From contig JASEVX010000370.1 of assembly GCA_031761405.1 (NCBI GenBank), positions 96,157 through 160,156 of the forward strand: 64,000 nucleotides of DNA, written 5' to 3'. The notes beneath the pieces are model-generated. The model did no database searches. It was not told the origin of the DNA and worked only from the letters and a program-made list of their open reading frames with translations. A program made the translations under genes and the position numbers. Shown piece after piece: positions 11,158-23,741 of the stretch (within the stretch, counting starts at the first letter, position 1; the number at the start of each line of letters is the position of its first letter). Source of the DNA: Serripes groenlandicus. Lineage: Eukaryota > Mollusca > Bivalvia > Cardiida > Cardiidae.

Positions 11158-11198
11158 TGCGCATGCGCCGTGTTAATCGTCTTGATCGCGCATGCGCC
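11158..11198. promoter_or_regulatory. Two NRF-1-like GCGCATGCGC sites
   Basis: TGCGCATGCGCC (11158-11169) and CGCGCATGCGCC (11187-11198) match the palindromic NRF-1 core and lie 29 bp apart in a local GC-rich patch. Paired sites of this kind occur in promoters of housekeeping and mitochondrial genes. No first exon could be identified on either side, so promoter activity is inference. A 10-bp inverted pair, TAGACTGGTC (11244-11253) and GACCAGTCTA (11282-11291), follows. Confidence 0.35.
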
Positions 11199-11354
11199 GT
11201 ATTTTACCGTCAGCTCTCGGATATTTCCGTAGCAGTTCTTCACTAGACTGGTCCTCGTTCATGTTTGCGATAGAAGATTAAGACCAGTCTATTTATATGC
11301 GAGTAGTTTTTTTATAATTAAAATGTAAATTAAAACCATAGTGTAACGTGTACC

Positions 11355-11450
11355 GGCGTTAAGCAATCGCGGGTCACCCATCCAGGCACTAACCGCGAGG
11401 AACGTTGCTTAACTTTACGAAAAGGTCAACCATTCTACCAACGTCGCTAT
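11355..11450 (-). ncRNA. 5S rRNA-derived sequence (pseudogene or 5S-SINE head)
   Basis: On the minus strand the stretch contains AAGTTAAGCAACG and then GGTTAGTGCCTGGATGGGTG ending in ACC, which are the central parts of animal 5S rRNA including its internal control region. The first ~45 and last ~25 nucleotides of 5S do not match. Instead the 3' side contains TTGCTTAACG, complementary to the GTTAAGCAA of the A-box region, so the piece can fold into a hairpin (stems 11357-11372 and 11391-11411). An upstream TTTTATAG and an A-box-like TGGTAGAATGG are also present on that strand. A functional 5S gene is unlikely. Confidence 0.6.
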
Positions 11451-12439
11451 AAAAGCAGGCTTCCACTTTTAACATAACCTGAACCTTTTCGTTTTAACTA
11501 TTGTTTCTATTAGCTTTCTGTATCTCTTTTTCGCAACTCTTACTAACATTCTTGTAGCTTGACGCGCAACTGTCTAGATCCCCACTGGGGGTTTGACATT
11601 AGAGGCAGATACATAGATAGCCCCACGAGTTATGAGGCGACAAATAAATCACATGCTTTTAATTTTATACGTGATCTATAAAAGCCGACAGCATCAAATT
11701 TGCAACAAGTTTCGATCTAAGCCAATCTTGGAATGAATACTTAAGTATATAGGAAGAATGCAGTTAACATTAAATATAATGATATAACATGAATGCATTT
11801 TGTTTACATCAACTTTTAATTCAACAGGTCAATACCTCGAAGAAATGTATCGATTCATTTCAGCGGTCCTGTAAATTGACCGATTTTTTGTTTGCTACTT
11901 GCAAACACAGGACTGATATACAGTGACTGCGTCGTGCATAACAAAACAAATGATGGGAGACTTTCAAGACAACACTCTTTCCTTTCCAATGTTGGCCATT
12001 TATACTGGTGCATTTACCACTTACAATGCACTCTTATTTGTGTATGACCCTGCACTGTTCGATTGTTAGGCCCAGAAGCTTTACGTTTATTTAACCGTGC
12101 GGCTGCTTCGATGTGGGGATTTTATCAGATGACAATACGTAGGACAGCAACAACATCTGATGTTAGTTAAACAGTCATTTGATGTTAAATTTGTTTCCAA
12201 AAAATATCTCAAATGAAAATTCGTATTTGATCTTTCTCCGACTTAGTTTCAAATGATACTCAATTCGCTTTGATTCTTTACTTATTGAAATAAGTAATTG
12301 ACGTCTGCACTTGTTGTTACCGTTTGACTGCTGGAATAGTGTACATTTCAGCCATCAGTAAAGAGCAAAGTCAGCTTGCGTAATCTCGCCACCTGACCAG
12401 GATCTAATGGTGGCTAGTAAACGCAGCATTTTCCTTTGC
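11451..12439. other. No gene recognised
   Basis: No coding frame, RNA or repeat could be supported in this stretch. Confidence 0.4.
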
Positions 12440-12505
12440 TTTCTTTGTTAATTTATATGGTGTTTTAAGCCGCTTTCAACACCTTTTCAGTTATATCATG
12501 ACATG
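12440..12505 (-). mobile_element. SINE 3' fragment beside CT array
   Basis: GGTGTTTTAAGCCGCTTTCAACA..TTTTCAGTTATATCA matches the 3' body of the SINE at 32941-33165. It is cut off by the CT microsatellite. Confidence 0.55.
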
Positions 12506-12508
12506 TCC

Positions 12509-13292
<784 letters not shown>

Positions 13293-13299
13293 CACTTAC

Positions 13300-14570
13300 G
13301 ATTAATGTTTAAGACCAACGTTAAGCTCTCGACGTATATTCATCTTAACGAAATCTCTCCAAAAAGTTATTGGAAGTTGAAAATATAGATTATATAGGGC
13401 AAAAATGTTGTGGAGACATTTGCCATATTTATCTCAGTTGTCCCAAGACGTTATGGGGACATGTATTATCTCACATTTTTAATCTCTATTTGTCCTCAAA
13501 TATGTACATAAAGCCGTCGAAGTATAGTGCCTCATTACCTTCATCTTAAAAAACTCTCTCCAAGACGTTATTTGAAGTTGCAAAGATATAGATTATAGAA
13601 GGCAAAAATGTTGTGAGGATATTTGCCATATTTATCTCAGTTGTACCCAGACTTAATCGGGACATGTATTCTCTCACATCTTTAATCTCTATTTGTCCTC
13701 AGACAGAATAGGGACATTTCCTATCTCACTCGATTTGAACGAATGTGTGAACAAAAAGTCGTCGAAGTATAGTGCTGTGTTACCTCCATATTAACGAAAT
13801 CTTTCCAAAACCTTATTTGCATTTGCAAAGATATAGATTATAGAAGGCAAAAATGTTATGGGGACATTTGCCATATTTATCTCAGTTGTCCCCAGACGTT
13901 ATGGGGACATGTATTATCTCAACTTTGTAATCTCTATTTGTCCTCACACAGTATGGGACATTTCCTATCTCACTTGATTTGAACGAATGTGTGAACACAA
14001 AGCTCTCAACATATATTCTTCATTACTTTCATCTTAACGAAATCCAAAAAGTTATTTGCAGTAGCAAAGAAATTGATAATATATCGCAAAGACTGTTGCG
14101 GGGATATTTGCAGTATTCATCTCATTTGTCCCCAGACTTAATGGGGACATCTGATATCTCAAATTGTTAATCCTTACTTTGTCCTCAAACAGTATGAGCA
14201 CATTCAAAGTAAAGTCGAAGTATAGTGCTTCATTACCTTCATCTTAACGAACTCTCTCCAAAAAGTTGTTTGCAGTAGCAAAGATATTGATTATATAGGG
14301 CAAAGATGCTGTGGGGACATTTGCCATATTTATCTCGTGTGTCCACAGACTTAATGGGGACATTAATTATCTCAAAGTTTAACTTCTTTTTGTCCTCAGA
14401 CAGTATAGGGACATGTTTCATCTCAAATATATAATCTCTTTTTGTCCTCAGACAGTATGGAGACATGTTTTATCTCACTTGATTTGAACAAATGTGTTTA
14501 ACAAAGCTATCGAAGTATAGTTCTTCATTACCTTCATCTTAATAAACACTCTCCAAAAAGTTATTTGCAG
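13300..14570. repeat. Minisatellite, 190-295-bp units with ~50-bp subrepeats
   Basis: The word GTCGAAGTATAGTGC or a variant recurs at about 13326, 13516, 13761, 14000, 14214 and 14509, followed by TTCATCTTAACGAA and CTCTCCAAAAAGTTATTTG. Between anchors a ~50-bp sub-unit (GGGACAT..ATCTCA..AATCTCTATTTGTCCTCA) is present in one to three copies. This explains the unequal spacing. The array runs into the assembly gap. Confidence 0.9.
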
Positions 14571-14770
14571 NNNNNNNNNNNNNNNNNNNNNNNNNNNNNN
14601 NNNNNNNNNNNNNNNNNNNNNNNNNNNNNNNNNNNNNNNNNNNNNNNNNNNNNNNNNNNNNNNNNNNNNNNNNNNNNNNNNNNNNNNNNNNNNNNNNNNN
14701 NNNNNNNNNNNNNNNNNNNNNNNNNNNNNNNNNNNNNNNNNNNNNNNNNNNNNNNNNNNNNNNNNNNNNN
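14571..14770. other. Assembly gap (200 N)
   Basis: Exactly 200 undetermined bases. The round number suggests a gap of unknown true size, probably containing more of the minisatellite to its left. Confidence 0.99.
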
Positions 14771-14963
14771 TTCCCCTAAAGCACTTAATGACAACAACAT
14801 ATAGTTGATCATTGCAACAGTGAAGAATAACAGTATAATATTTTTTCAAAATATTTAGAAGATTTAAAAATCACATAAAAACACCCTGATATTTTACAGA
14901 CTGTTTAAATATGGTAATTTTAAAATGAATCATAACATATTTAAGAATGATAGATTATTTTAC

Positions 14964-15042
14964 ATACATTAGGGACCTCTCAAAGTCCATAACTTCTTGT
15001 ACAAACTTTTCCTCATCAGTCCAGGGATCTTCTACCATTGCG
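14964..15042 (-). CDS. Exon-like segment, minus strand
   Basis: On the minus strand, a pyrimidine-rich TCTTTTCCAG acceptor is followed by 79 bp open in one frame. It contains an ATG and codes for an acidic stretch (MVEDPWTDEEKFVQEV visible), ending at TAT before a GTAAAA donor. Codon composition looks protein-like. No family recognised. A second exon-like piece lies upstream on the same strand (15184-15288), but the splice phases of the two do not match, so they are kept separate. Confidence 0.25.
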
Positions 15043-15183
15043 CTGGAAAAGATATAGGACTATTAGATTAAATAACATTTATCATAAAGTTTAATTATCC
15101 CTATTCATAAATAAGTAAATCATAATGAAATAAAATATTTTTTTAAAAAAGTAATACAATAAAAAAAAAATAGATCAACTTAC

Positions 15184-15288
15184 AATTTCCCCTGAATCAT
15201 CCTTGATTAAGGTATCGAAGATTCTTGTATGAAGCCATTGTTTGACAGTGAGAATATTAGAATAAATGGCCCCTTTTATAGACAGAAT
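15184..15288 (-). CDS. Exon-like segment, minus strand
   Basis: A 35-codon minus-strand frame (containing WLHTRIFDTLIKDDSGEI) ends at a canonical GTAAGT donor (plus 15178-15183). No acceptor was found before the in-frame TAA that bounds it on its 5' side. Composition is protein-like. No family recognised; it may be a relic exon. Confidence 0.25.
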
Positions 15289-15483
15289 TTAACTGATTTA
15301 GTGGATAAGAGTGTATGGTTAGATTTTTTTTTGCAATGTAAGTATTTTTCCACAACATACATTTCCTAAATTAAGATAACATTAAATTCACTAAAAGAAC
15401 AAATCATTGACATCTTCTTTAACATATATATTTTTACTCCAATGGTTTTTAAATTACAACGATACAACTCTTCTTTCTTTCTC

Positions 15484-15558
15484 TCTTCTCGACTCTCTCT
15501 CTCTCTCTCTCTCTCGTCTCTCTCACTTCTCTCTCTCTCTCTTCTCTCTCTTCTCTCT

Positions 15559-15612
<54 letters not shown>

Positions 15613-15641
15613 TCTCTCTATCTCTCTCTCTCTCTCTTCTC

Positions 15642-15682
<41 letters not shown>
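15484..15682. repeat. (CT)n microsatellite
   Basis: Imperfect CT repeat with occasional TT, CC and CG interruptions, ending in CCCC. Frames across it are repeat artefacts. Confidence 0.95.
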
Positions 15683-15683
<1 letters not shown>

Positions 15684-15842
15684 CTTTCTTTGAATATAAT
15701 ATTATGATTGTTTTTTATATTATTATATTCCTATACCAATGATTGAGATACGAACACATTTAAAATGACTAAAATTTACCTGTAAAAAGAATTCTTACAA
15801 GTATCTTATGAGGGAGATCGAAAGAGATATTAACCTTGACTG

Positions 15843-16074
15843 TTAAACCTTTCCCTAATACAATCATTCTAAAATAGACAACTTTTAGCATATTTTGTCA
15901 AAATTATAGAAATTCTCCATAGCTGAATGAATATACGTTAACTAATAGTTGAAAACATTGTGACAATATGAGAATTTGCTCGTTTTGAGTATTTTCTTCT
16001 TTTGATACTATGATTCCAAAAAGCCATATGATACAGAGACGTCAGAAAGCGTTTATATATAGGGTATGTGTTAA
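15843..16074. mobile_element. TTAA-flanked MITE (family T)
   Basis: Left TTAAACCTTTCCCTAATA and right ATAGGGTATGTGTTAA, with TTGAAAACATTGTGACAA, a TTGCTCGTTTTGAG core and GACGTCAGAAAGCG in the order of family T, in inverse orientation to the copy at 33422. About 232 bp. Confidence 0.7.
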
Positions 16075-16463
16075 ACTGTATAACCTATAGGTTAGACACC
16101 ATGTGTTTGTTTCTTGTTTTTCTTGTTTTCCGCAAAGTAATCAGGTGTTTTATTATCTTATCTTAATCATTGGTAAGACGTATGGGAAGGTAAAAAGTAC
16201 ATAGCGACACGGCACATCGTCAGTCAGTTCTGTAAAAGTAATTATATGAAAACATGCTGTTTTAGCAACAACAAAAAAACCAAATTGTTTATACTTTTCC
16301 CGCTCACACCCCACGAATATAGGTCATGAAACTTATAACTTTAGTTTACCCTTTACCTAGAGTATATATGTGTGTTTAGGGGGGATTTCTTTCTCAACGA
16401 AAATGAATTTTAGTTACATGAAATATAGGCTGTATCTTGTTTTACTTATTTTTTCTTTTAAGG

Positions 16464-16545
16464 ATGGCAGTTGAAGATATTGTACAGGCACTATTAAATG
16501 AAAATGTTTCACTACAGGACTTAATCTGCTTAATGACAGTTTACC
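16464..16545 (+). CDS. Possible first exon of the Polinton-like polymerase
   Basis: ATG at 16464 opens a 27-codon helical, acidic frame (MAVEDIVQALLNENVSLQDL visible) ending at a GTATGT donor at 16546. It lies on the strand of the polymerase gene and about 600 bp before its first certain coding exon. The phase (one leftover base) does not match the acceptor at 17143-17144, so either the model is wrong or a small lesion has changed the phase. A C20 homopolymer lies between at 16666-16685. Confidence 0.25.
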
Positions 16546-17144
16546 GTATGTATATATTTTCTTTTTTACAGCTGATTTGTACTGCGAGAAAAACAACCCT
16601 TTATACTCTAATCTGTATGACTCACTACTCTATACTTGTATCAATTTGGAAACGGAATGTGATTACCCCCCCCCCCCCCCCCCCCTGATCAGTGTACGAT
16701 GGTTGCGCAGACTGATAGAAGGGATGATACATTTAAGCATAGGCCTTAATGTTGTTGTTTTCCTCGCGATACGACACAAATTAAGAAATAATATATTACA
16801 TAAACTATGAGAAATATTTATGACTAATATATTGCACAAGGATATATATTTAAGCAGAGTTTACACTGGTTTTTTTTTCGTGATACGGCACAAATTTAGA
16901 AATAATATATCATATGAATTATTTAGTACAAGGAGTGCTTGTTATCAGTTTATCACAGTGTAACTGATTTATACATATGTATAAGTATTCTGGGGAAAAA
17001 AATATTATTTTACTTAAGTATATGTTAACATAACTCTTCTGATACTATGATATTATTAAAACATCGGTTTTCTCCCTTATGATCATGACGTGTTTTTTTT
17101 CAAATTTCTAATGTTCATGTTGGTTTATTTATTAATTATTTCAG

Positions 17145-20100
17145 AAACAACCAATTACAACAGATAGGAAGTGGGGGGATGTTTACAATAGATAAAACAA
17201 ATGTGAGACATTTTGCTAAAGGAACGGCCATTGAGACAACGTACAGAGTTTCATTTAACAATAGCCTGAACGGACAAAGACTTCGTGACTTACACCATGA
17301 ACTGCATCGTATGTTTGAAAGGGTTTTACAACAAGCGAGAGTTGGTATAAATGGAAACGATTTAATCAGAATTATTGTACGTCATGATAATTTAAACCAT
17401 ACAATTGTTGTTCCTCTGATGGCTGCTGATATTATGTCAGTCGACATAGTAATGGAGAAAGTTCAAAGTGTGTTGCAAAGCGCTGAAGATCTGAGCATCG
17501 ATGATAGCTTAGAAGGTAACATGATTTATCTATGCAAAATAACCTTTTCCTCCGTTTTATTATATACAAAATGTCATATTAATGTATGAACTGAAAAGTG
17601 ATTATCTCTCTATTAGGATTATAAACAGTAAGTTAAACGAATAAAACAGAAATATAATCCCCAATTTAATTTATCTATGTTTCAATATTTTCATTGATTT
17701 TCTTTTAATTATTTTACATGGGTTATTTCTATTTATTATTTTACATGGGTTATTTCTATTTATTATATTACATTTCTTTCTATATGTTTATTTATGTTGG
17801 GTGTTTTCATTTTTTTTCAGTGATTGCTGGAACAATTCATATACCACAAGGGACTAGTTATTCACAAATAACACAACTGATAGGATCCGATAACTCAATT
17901 AAAAAGAAGACATCACTAGTGCAAATCGTCAATAAGGACATGATTTGTATGGCCAGATCAATTGCTGTTTGTTTTGCCAAGACTTGCATTATCCAAATGA
18001 ATAAATGGAAAAAGATAAAGCATAATCAACCACATCTTAACATCGTACTAAATCATAGACAAACAACATCAGCAACATATAAACGTATATGTAAAAATCA
18101 AAAAAAAATTCAAACAAAACTAGCCATCAACCTATGTAAACTAGCTGGTATACCAAATGACAGACCGGCAACACTGTTAGATATACCAAAGTTTGAGGAA
18201 ACTCTTCAAGTCAGGATTGCTGTAATATCAGCCTCGCTCTGTAACAAGTTCATTAGGGTACCTAACAACTGTCATTTAAACAGAAAGATTCTCTATCTGT
18301 ATCTCATAGATCACAAAGGTGTCAGTCATTTCCATGCAGTAAACAGTATAACGTTTTTTTTTCATCACCATACTTCTGTGATTCTTGTTTCATTCATTAC
18401 GATAAGAGAGAAAGACATCACTGTGAATCTAAATGTTTAGTTTGTAAACGAGATACATGTTACGAATCAAATTATATGTTATCTTGTCGCAGCTGCCATA
18501 TATCTTGTCGTTCATTGGTCTGTTACAAATAGCATCTGAAAGCCAAGAAAACAAAAAAAGATGATGAAAATCTATCGGAATGTCAAAAATGTTGGAGATG
18601 TAGTACATGTAAGAAAGTAATCAATCGAAGGCAGCGAGAAATGATAAAGACTCCACATCAATGTAATGAATGGTTCTGTAGCTCATGCAAATATTGGGTA
18701 AATGGGGATCATTTATGTTACATATTTCCTGATAAACCAAAATAATTAGATTCAAAGTTCATATTCTTTGATGTCGAAACAACTCAGGATAGTTTGTATC
18801 AATGTAGAGATGGCTATTTTTCACACTCATGTGAAAAATGTTCAGAATTAGCACCATGTCATAAAAGATGTCAGCATTGTGATACGTCATGCTGTGGTCA
18901 GTTGCAACATGTTCCAAATTACATCGTAGCACAATCGGCATGTATGGCGTGTCATACATCAGATACAAACAATTGTTCTTCCTGTGGGACCAGGTGTTCG
19001 TCATGTGACAAGTTTGACGCAAAGTTAGGTATTTATGTGTGTGAACCATGTACTGTTACATGTGGTAAAAGTGAAGTTATATTTGAAGGAAATGACACCA
19101 TGAATATATTTGGATGTTGGTTATTTAACAAAAAACACTACGGCTATACTGCCCTAGCGCATAATATGAAAGGATTTGATGGAATGTTTCTCCTACAGTA
19201 TTTAACTGAGAACAGTATACAACCATCTTCAATTATCTACAATGGTAGTAAGATAATGTATCTAAAAGTAGGTAAAGGAATGAATATTAGAGTATTAGAT
19301 TCTATCAACTTTCTCCCTATGCGTCTGGCTGCATTACCAAAAACGTTTTTTCCACATTATTTCAATACTCATGATAATCAGAAGTATGTTGGACCTTACC
19401 CCAATCAAACCTATTTTTGGAGTTGACTATATGAGTTGTGAAGACAGAGAACAGTTTCAGGTATGGTATCAAGCCAAAATAAAGGAGGGGATGTTTTCGA
19501 CTTTAGAAGAGAAATGAAAGAATATTGCAGATCTGATGTAGATATCTTGAAAAGGTCATGCCTGAGGTTAAGAGAGTTGCTCAAACAACATACAGGTATA
19601 GACCCCTTTGATTACATTACGATAGCGAGTGTTTGCATGGGTATTTTCAAGACGCTTTTCCTGAAAACAGACGAAATTGCTTTGATTCAGGCATCTCATC
19701 TGGATAAACCTGACTGGGTTCCTTTTCGCATCACACATTACAATAAGGAAGTATGTATTAATGGAAAATGGCAGGAAATAACTGCTTTAACATCAACACA
19801 AATGATGCAAACCAGACGGAAATGTACAGCGATTGCACAAGTACCAAGTTCTGGCTACATACAACGTAACAATTACAGTAAGGCATCTATACAATGGCTT
19901 GAATACATTATGTACACATCTCAAAATAGATAATGAAACAATTAATATACAGCATGCTCTGAATATGGGGGAAAAGAAGATTTTAGGTACCAACTACACT
20001 GTTGATGGTTATTGTGAGACAACTGTTACCGTCTATGAATACCATTGATGTATATGGCATGGATGTAAACAGTGTTACCCTAATAAGAGAAATCCACTAA

Positions 20101-21687
20101 ACATCATAGAACAAAACAATCATTTAAAGAACTATACGCATTGACTCTCATCAAGCAGAAGAAGTTACAAGAACTGTGATACAAATACATATGTATATGG
20201 GAACATGAATGGAATAATTATGTGAGCAACACTCCAGCAGTTCAACAGTTCTTAACTACACTTGATTTACAAGAAATATTGGATCCTCGTGATTCCTTTT
20301 TCGGTGGGAGAACCAATGCCAGCAAACTACAGTATATTGCACAAGAAAATGAACAGATAAAATATGTTGACTTCACATCTTTATATCCATATGTGAATAA
20401 ATATGGTGAATATCCTATTGGTCATCCTGAAATTATAACGCAGGATTTCTTAACCCTAGACAACTACTATGGTATTGCAAAAGTCAAAATACTTTCCCCT
20501 AGACAACTGTATCATCCAGTTTTACCTTATCGCACAGGAGGAAAATTGATGTTTACACTATGTAGATCATGTACAGATGATAAGCTACAAGATGTATGTA
20601 AACATAATGCAGACCAAAGATCACTTACTGGAACATGGGTCACAGTGGAATTGCTTATGGAGAAGGGATACAATATAATAAAGATATATGAGGTATATCA
20701 ATTCAAAAATACCTCAAAGTACGATAACACATTAACGGAAGGTGGATTATTTGTACCATATGTCAACACTTTTCTCAAAATCAAACAGGAAGCATCAGGA
20801 TGGCCTGAATGGTGTAAAACAGAAGAAAATAAACATGAGTACATAAATCTCTATAGTCAGAAAGAAGGCATACGACTTGACTATCAACATATCAAAAAAA
20901 ATCCTGGACTGCGTACACTTGCGAAGCTATGTCTGAATTCCTTCTGGGGGAAATTTGGTCAGAGACTTAATCAGAGAAAAAGCCAATTTTTCTATCAGTC
21001 AAAATGTCAGAATTCTTTAAGTGTCTTACTGATAAAACAAAGCAAATAAAAGACTTTCATATCATAAGTAATGACAGTCTTCATTTGGAATACGAACACC
21101 AATCCAGCTTTATCCCAGAAGACAACACAACTAATACATTTTTAGCAGCGTTTACGACATGTCTGGCTAGGTTGAAGCTGTACGATGTTCTAGAGAAACT
21201 GGGTGAGCGAATAGTATACTATGACACAGACAGTTGTATTTATAGTAGTAAACCAGGTCAATATAATCCACCTCTTGGTGATTTCCTTGGGGAATTGACT
21301 AATGAACTTGAGAGTGGAGATTATATAACAAAATTTATAAGTGGTGGTCCAAAGAACTATGCTTATATAACAAAGAAAGATAAACAGGTATGCAAAGTGC
21401 GAGGTTTCTCGCTTAATTATGCAAATACACAACATATCAACTTTGAAAGTATATATGACTTAATTACAACTAAAAAGAAACAAGTGAAACGTAAGGTTTT
21501 GGATTGTTCAGAATATGAACCATGTTTGAAGAAATCTAAAACAATTGATCTTGTCAATCCAAGAAAAATATGTCGTGAAAAGTATCATCAAGTACTTTAC
21601 AATAGATATGAAAAGAAATCATACATACTTGTATATGACAAAAGAGTTATCCTTGAAAATATGGACACAGTACCTTATGGGTATTAA
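17145..21687 (+). pseudogene. Polinton-like protein-primed DNA polymerase B (broken, intron-containing)
   Basis: Relic of a family B protein-primed DNA polymerase of the Polinton/Maverick (adintovirus-like) type, which would replicate the element from a terminal-protein primer. An N-terminal conserved domain (17145-17515) is followed by an intron at 17516-17820 (GTAACA..TTTTTTTTCAG, phases match) and a second N-terminal domain. Next is a Cys-rich zinc-binding region (18370-18720). The 3'-5' exonuclease motifs are DVE (about 18769), an N..FDG motif (about 19163) and YCRSDVD (about 19523). The polymerase motifs are DFTSLYP (20369-20389), the KLCLNSFWGKFG region (about 20928) and YYDTDS (21217-21234), then KNYAY. 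Lesions: a frameshift in a T-run near 18355, stops at 18530 and 18743, frameshifts near 19424 and 19485, stops near 19931, 20046 and 20176, and a frameshift near 21005. Catalytic motifs are individually intact. It is a non-functional relic. Confidence 0.93.
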
Positions 21688-22426
21688 TATTAGGTAGTGA
21701 TGGACGGGGGTACACAAGCAGAATCATAGGATCATATTAGTTTGTAAATAAGCTATTATGACGAAAACATGAAACTGAAATTAACAATACAGAGTAAATG
21801 GTGATGGTGTATTCACTATTTAAGGAAATCTTATGAAATTCGTAATTTATATTGTTTTCTTATATGGACAATGTCTTGACTTGTTATACCTATTAGACGT
21901 GTACATTTTAGGGGTACCTGTAATTTCGAAAACCAATATGCAAAACATTCAGTTTGTTGATATATATTCCTTAATTCATTGATATTAAAGATATTCTTTT
22001 ATTAAATGTATTGTTTATCATTCTTTGTATTGTTTTCCTTTCACGTTTGACTTACTTTATTTTTTGCGACTTTTAAACCTGAAAGCATTCTGTGCCTAAA
22101 CGTGTTGATGTTTAAAAACAAATCAGGTTCTGGATGTATTTGTTAAATAATTTTGCTTTAAAAAAAAAAATATTCAATTTTCTTCAATTTTTAAATTGTA
22201 TAGGCGCAAAATGCTTTGTTCTTATAAAAACTATTTAAATTTAGTTCATAGGATACAAGCTAATTGATGAATAAATGAACAAAATGTGATCATCATTTCG
22301 TATTCTCTTTAAAAGAACTGAATTTGTTTATCTAAGTGTTTCTAAAAAGATAACATACACCGGTATACATTACTCTTTTAATCATGGAAATACATAAGAG
22401 TATCAGAATGATTTCATTCATCAATT
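21688..22426. other. Spacer inside Polinton-like element
   Basis: AT-rich, about 740 bp, with an A10 run at about 22160. No frame resembling a capsid or protease was seen on either strand. It may hold regulatory sequence or an intron of the next gene. Confidence 0.4.
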
Positions 22427-23382
22427 ATGTTTTCCTGTCATGTGTGTCAACGATCCTTTTCGAAGAGAAATATGTTGTTAAATCATCTGAGAAAAGAACA
22501 TTCTAATTTAAAGCCGAAACTTGAAAATGACTATCACTGTCTGATTGGCAAAAAGGATAATATATCACTGCAGAATGAACACAAAACACAGACAGCTGTA
22601 CAACATACCCCATTAATGTCTTCAACAGACATAGTGAAAGCACCTTCACCAGAAAATTACATAACAGATACACCTTCACCGCATACTTCGCCTATGCAAA
22701 CAGATGTGGACTATACATCACCGTACACACTAGAACAAAGGAGTCTTTTAAAGTTTGAACCATGTTCTAGCATCATGATTGTAGGCCCAACGGGGTGCGG
22801 GAAAACAATGTGGTCATTTAAATTCCTACAACAACTTGATTATCTGTGTGATATTGTTCCTCGAAAGATTTTATACTGTTTTGGTATCTATCAATCAATG
22901 TTTGAAGATATGGAAAGATAACTACCAAATTTATCCTTACATCACGGATTGCCTACCATGTCGGAGATTGAAGAGTTTGCAGGGGGTGAACATGATATGA
23001 TCGTACTTGATGATCTTATGCATGTAGTACTTGAAAGCAAACATACAGAATTACTGTTCACACAGAGCTGTCACCATAAAAAATTGAGTGTTGTGTTTAT
23101 TACGCAGAACTTGTATCAACAAGGTAAAAGCGCCAGAACAATAGCACTCAATTGTTGGTATATGGTTCTTTTTAAAACATAAGAGGTACATCACAAATTC
23201 AAACGTTAGGCCGTCAATTATTCCCCGGAAAATCAAAAGTATTATTGGATGCCTTTGAAGATGCTACCAAGAACTCCTATGGTTATCTCTTGATTGATTT
23301 GACACCTATGGGAAACGATGACTATCGTCTAAGGACTAGTGTGTTTAATAACGAAGATGTTATTGTGTACAAACGCTTATAA
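22427..23382 (+). pseudogene. C2H2-finger packaging-type ATPase (broken)
   Basis: P-loop ATPase relic of the FtsK/HerA (A32-like) class used by Polintons and related DNA viruses for genome packaging. The first ~25 residues form one C2H2 zinc finger (C-x2-C-x12-H-x4-H). A low-complexity Thr/Pro-rich linker follows, then Walker A GPTGCGKT (22784-22807) and Walker B MIVLDDLM (22997-23020). A Ser/Thr-Gln sensor-like 'VVFITQN' comes next. After a break, a C-terminal Gln/Arg-rich segment (about 23185-23380) ends in a TAA at 23380-23382. Lesions are an in-frame TAA at about 22919-22921 and a single-base-type frameshift near 23176-23183. The fused C2H2 finger is unusual for the packaging ATPases I know. 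It lies 32 bp before the next gene on the same strand. Confidence 0.88.
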
Positions 23383-23414
23383 GAGGAGGACAGTTTGGTT
23401 CAAGTTTAGTCAAC

Positions 23415-23741
23415 ATGAGTCGAATTGTACAGAAACACTGGTATTATTTCCAATTGTTGATAACATCAACATCTGTTACTCAAAAGAAACACTTGATTAA
23501 CATTATTTCTAGTGAACAATTGAAAGCCTTGGTACAAATCGTTAACAATTTTTTACAACACGTATTAACAGTGAAACCATCCAAGTTAGTGTTATTGAAA
23601 AAGCATAAACGCTTTATTCGTTTTCTGGGGGATAAGTCAATTAGCCTTAAACGAAAGTGAACATTATTGTGTCGCCAAGGAACAGCACTTACTCTTTTTT
23701 TGAAGTCAATTGAACCGTCTTTAAAGAGCTACGTAAAATGA
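23415..23741 (+). pseudogene. Small basic protein of Polinton-like element (broken)
   Basis: ATG at 23415 gives an 81-residue basic, helical frame to a TGA at 23658-23660. The same frame continues open beyond that stop to a second TGA at 23739-23741, so the original product was probably about 108 residues. The first part has Leu/Ile heptad-like spacing and a Lys/Arg-rich C-terminal half (LKKHKRFIRFLGDKSISLKR). I recall similar small proteins beside integrase genes in animal mobile elements but cannot name a function. The final TGA overlaps the ATG of the next gene as ATGA (23738-23741), a virus-like compact junction. Confidence 0.6.

Noticed and set aside
11355..11450. Functional 5S rRNA gene
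   Set aside because: Only the central part matches; both ends of the 120-nt RNA are missing or replaced.
14475..14849. Frames crossing the N block
   Set aside because: Undetermined bases read as open sequence; no coding evidence in the flanks.
16577..16810. Frame across the C20 run as a gene
   Set aside because: Runs through a homopolymer and then non-protein-like sequence. Its first 30 codons look mildly protein-like but cannot be joined to the neighbouring exon with a realistic intron.
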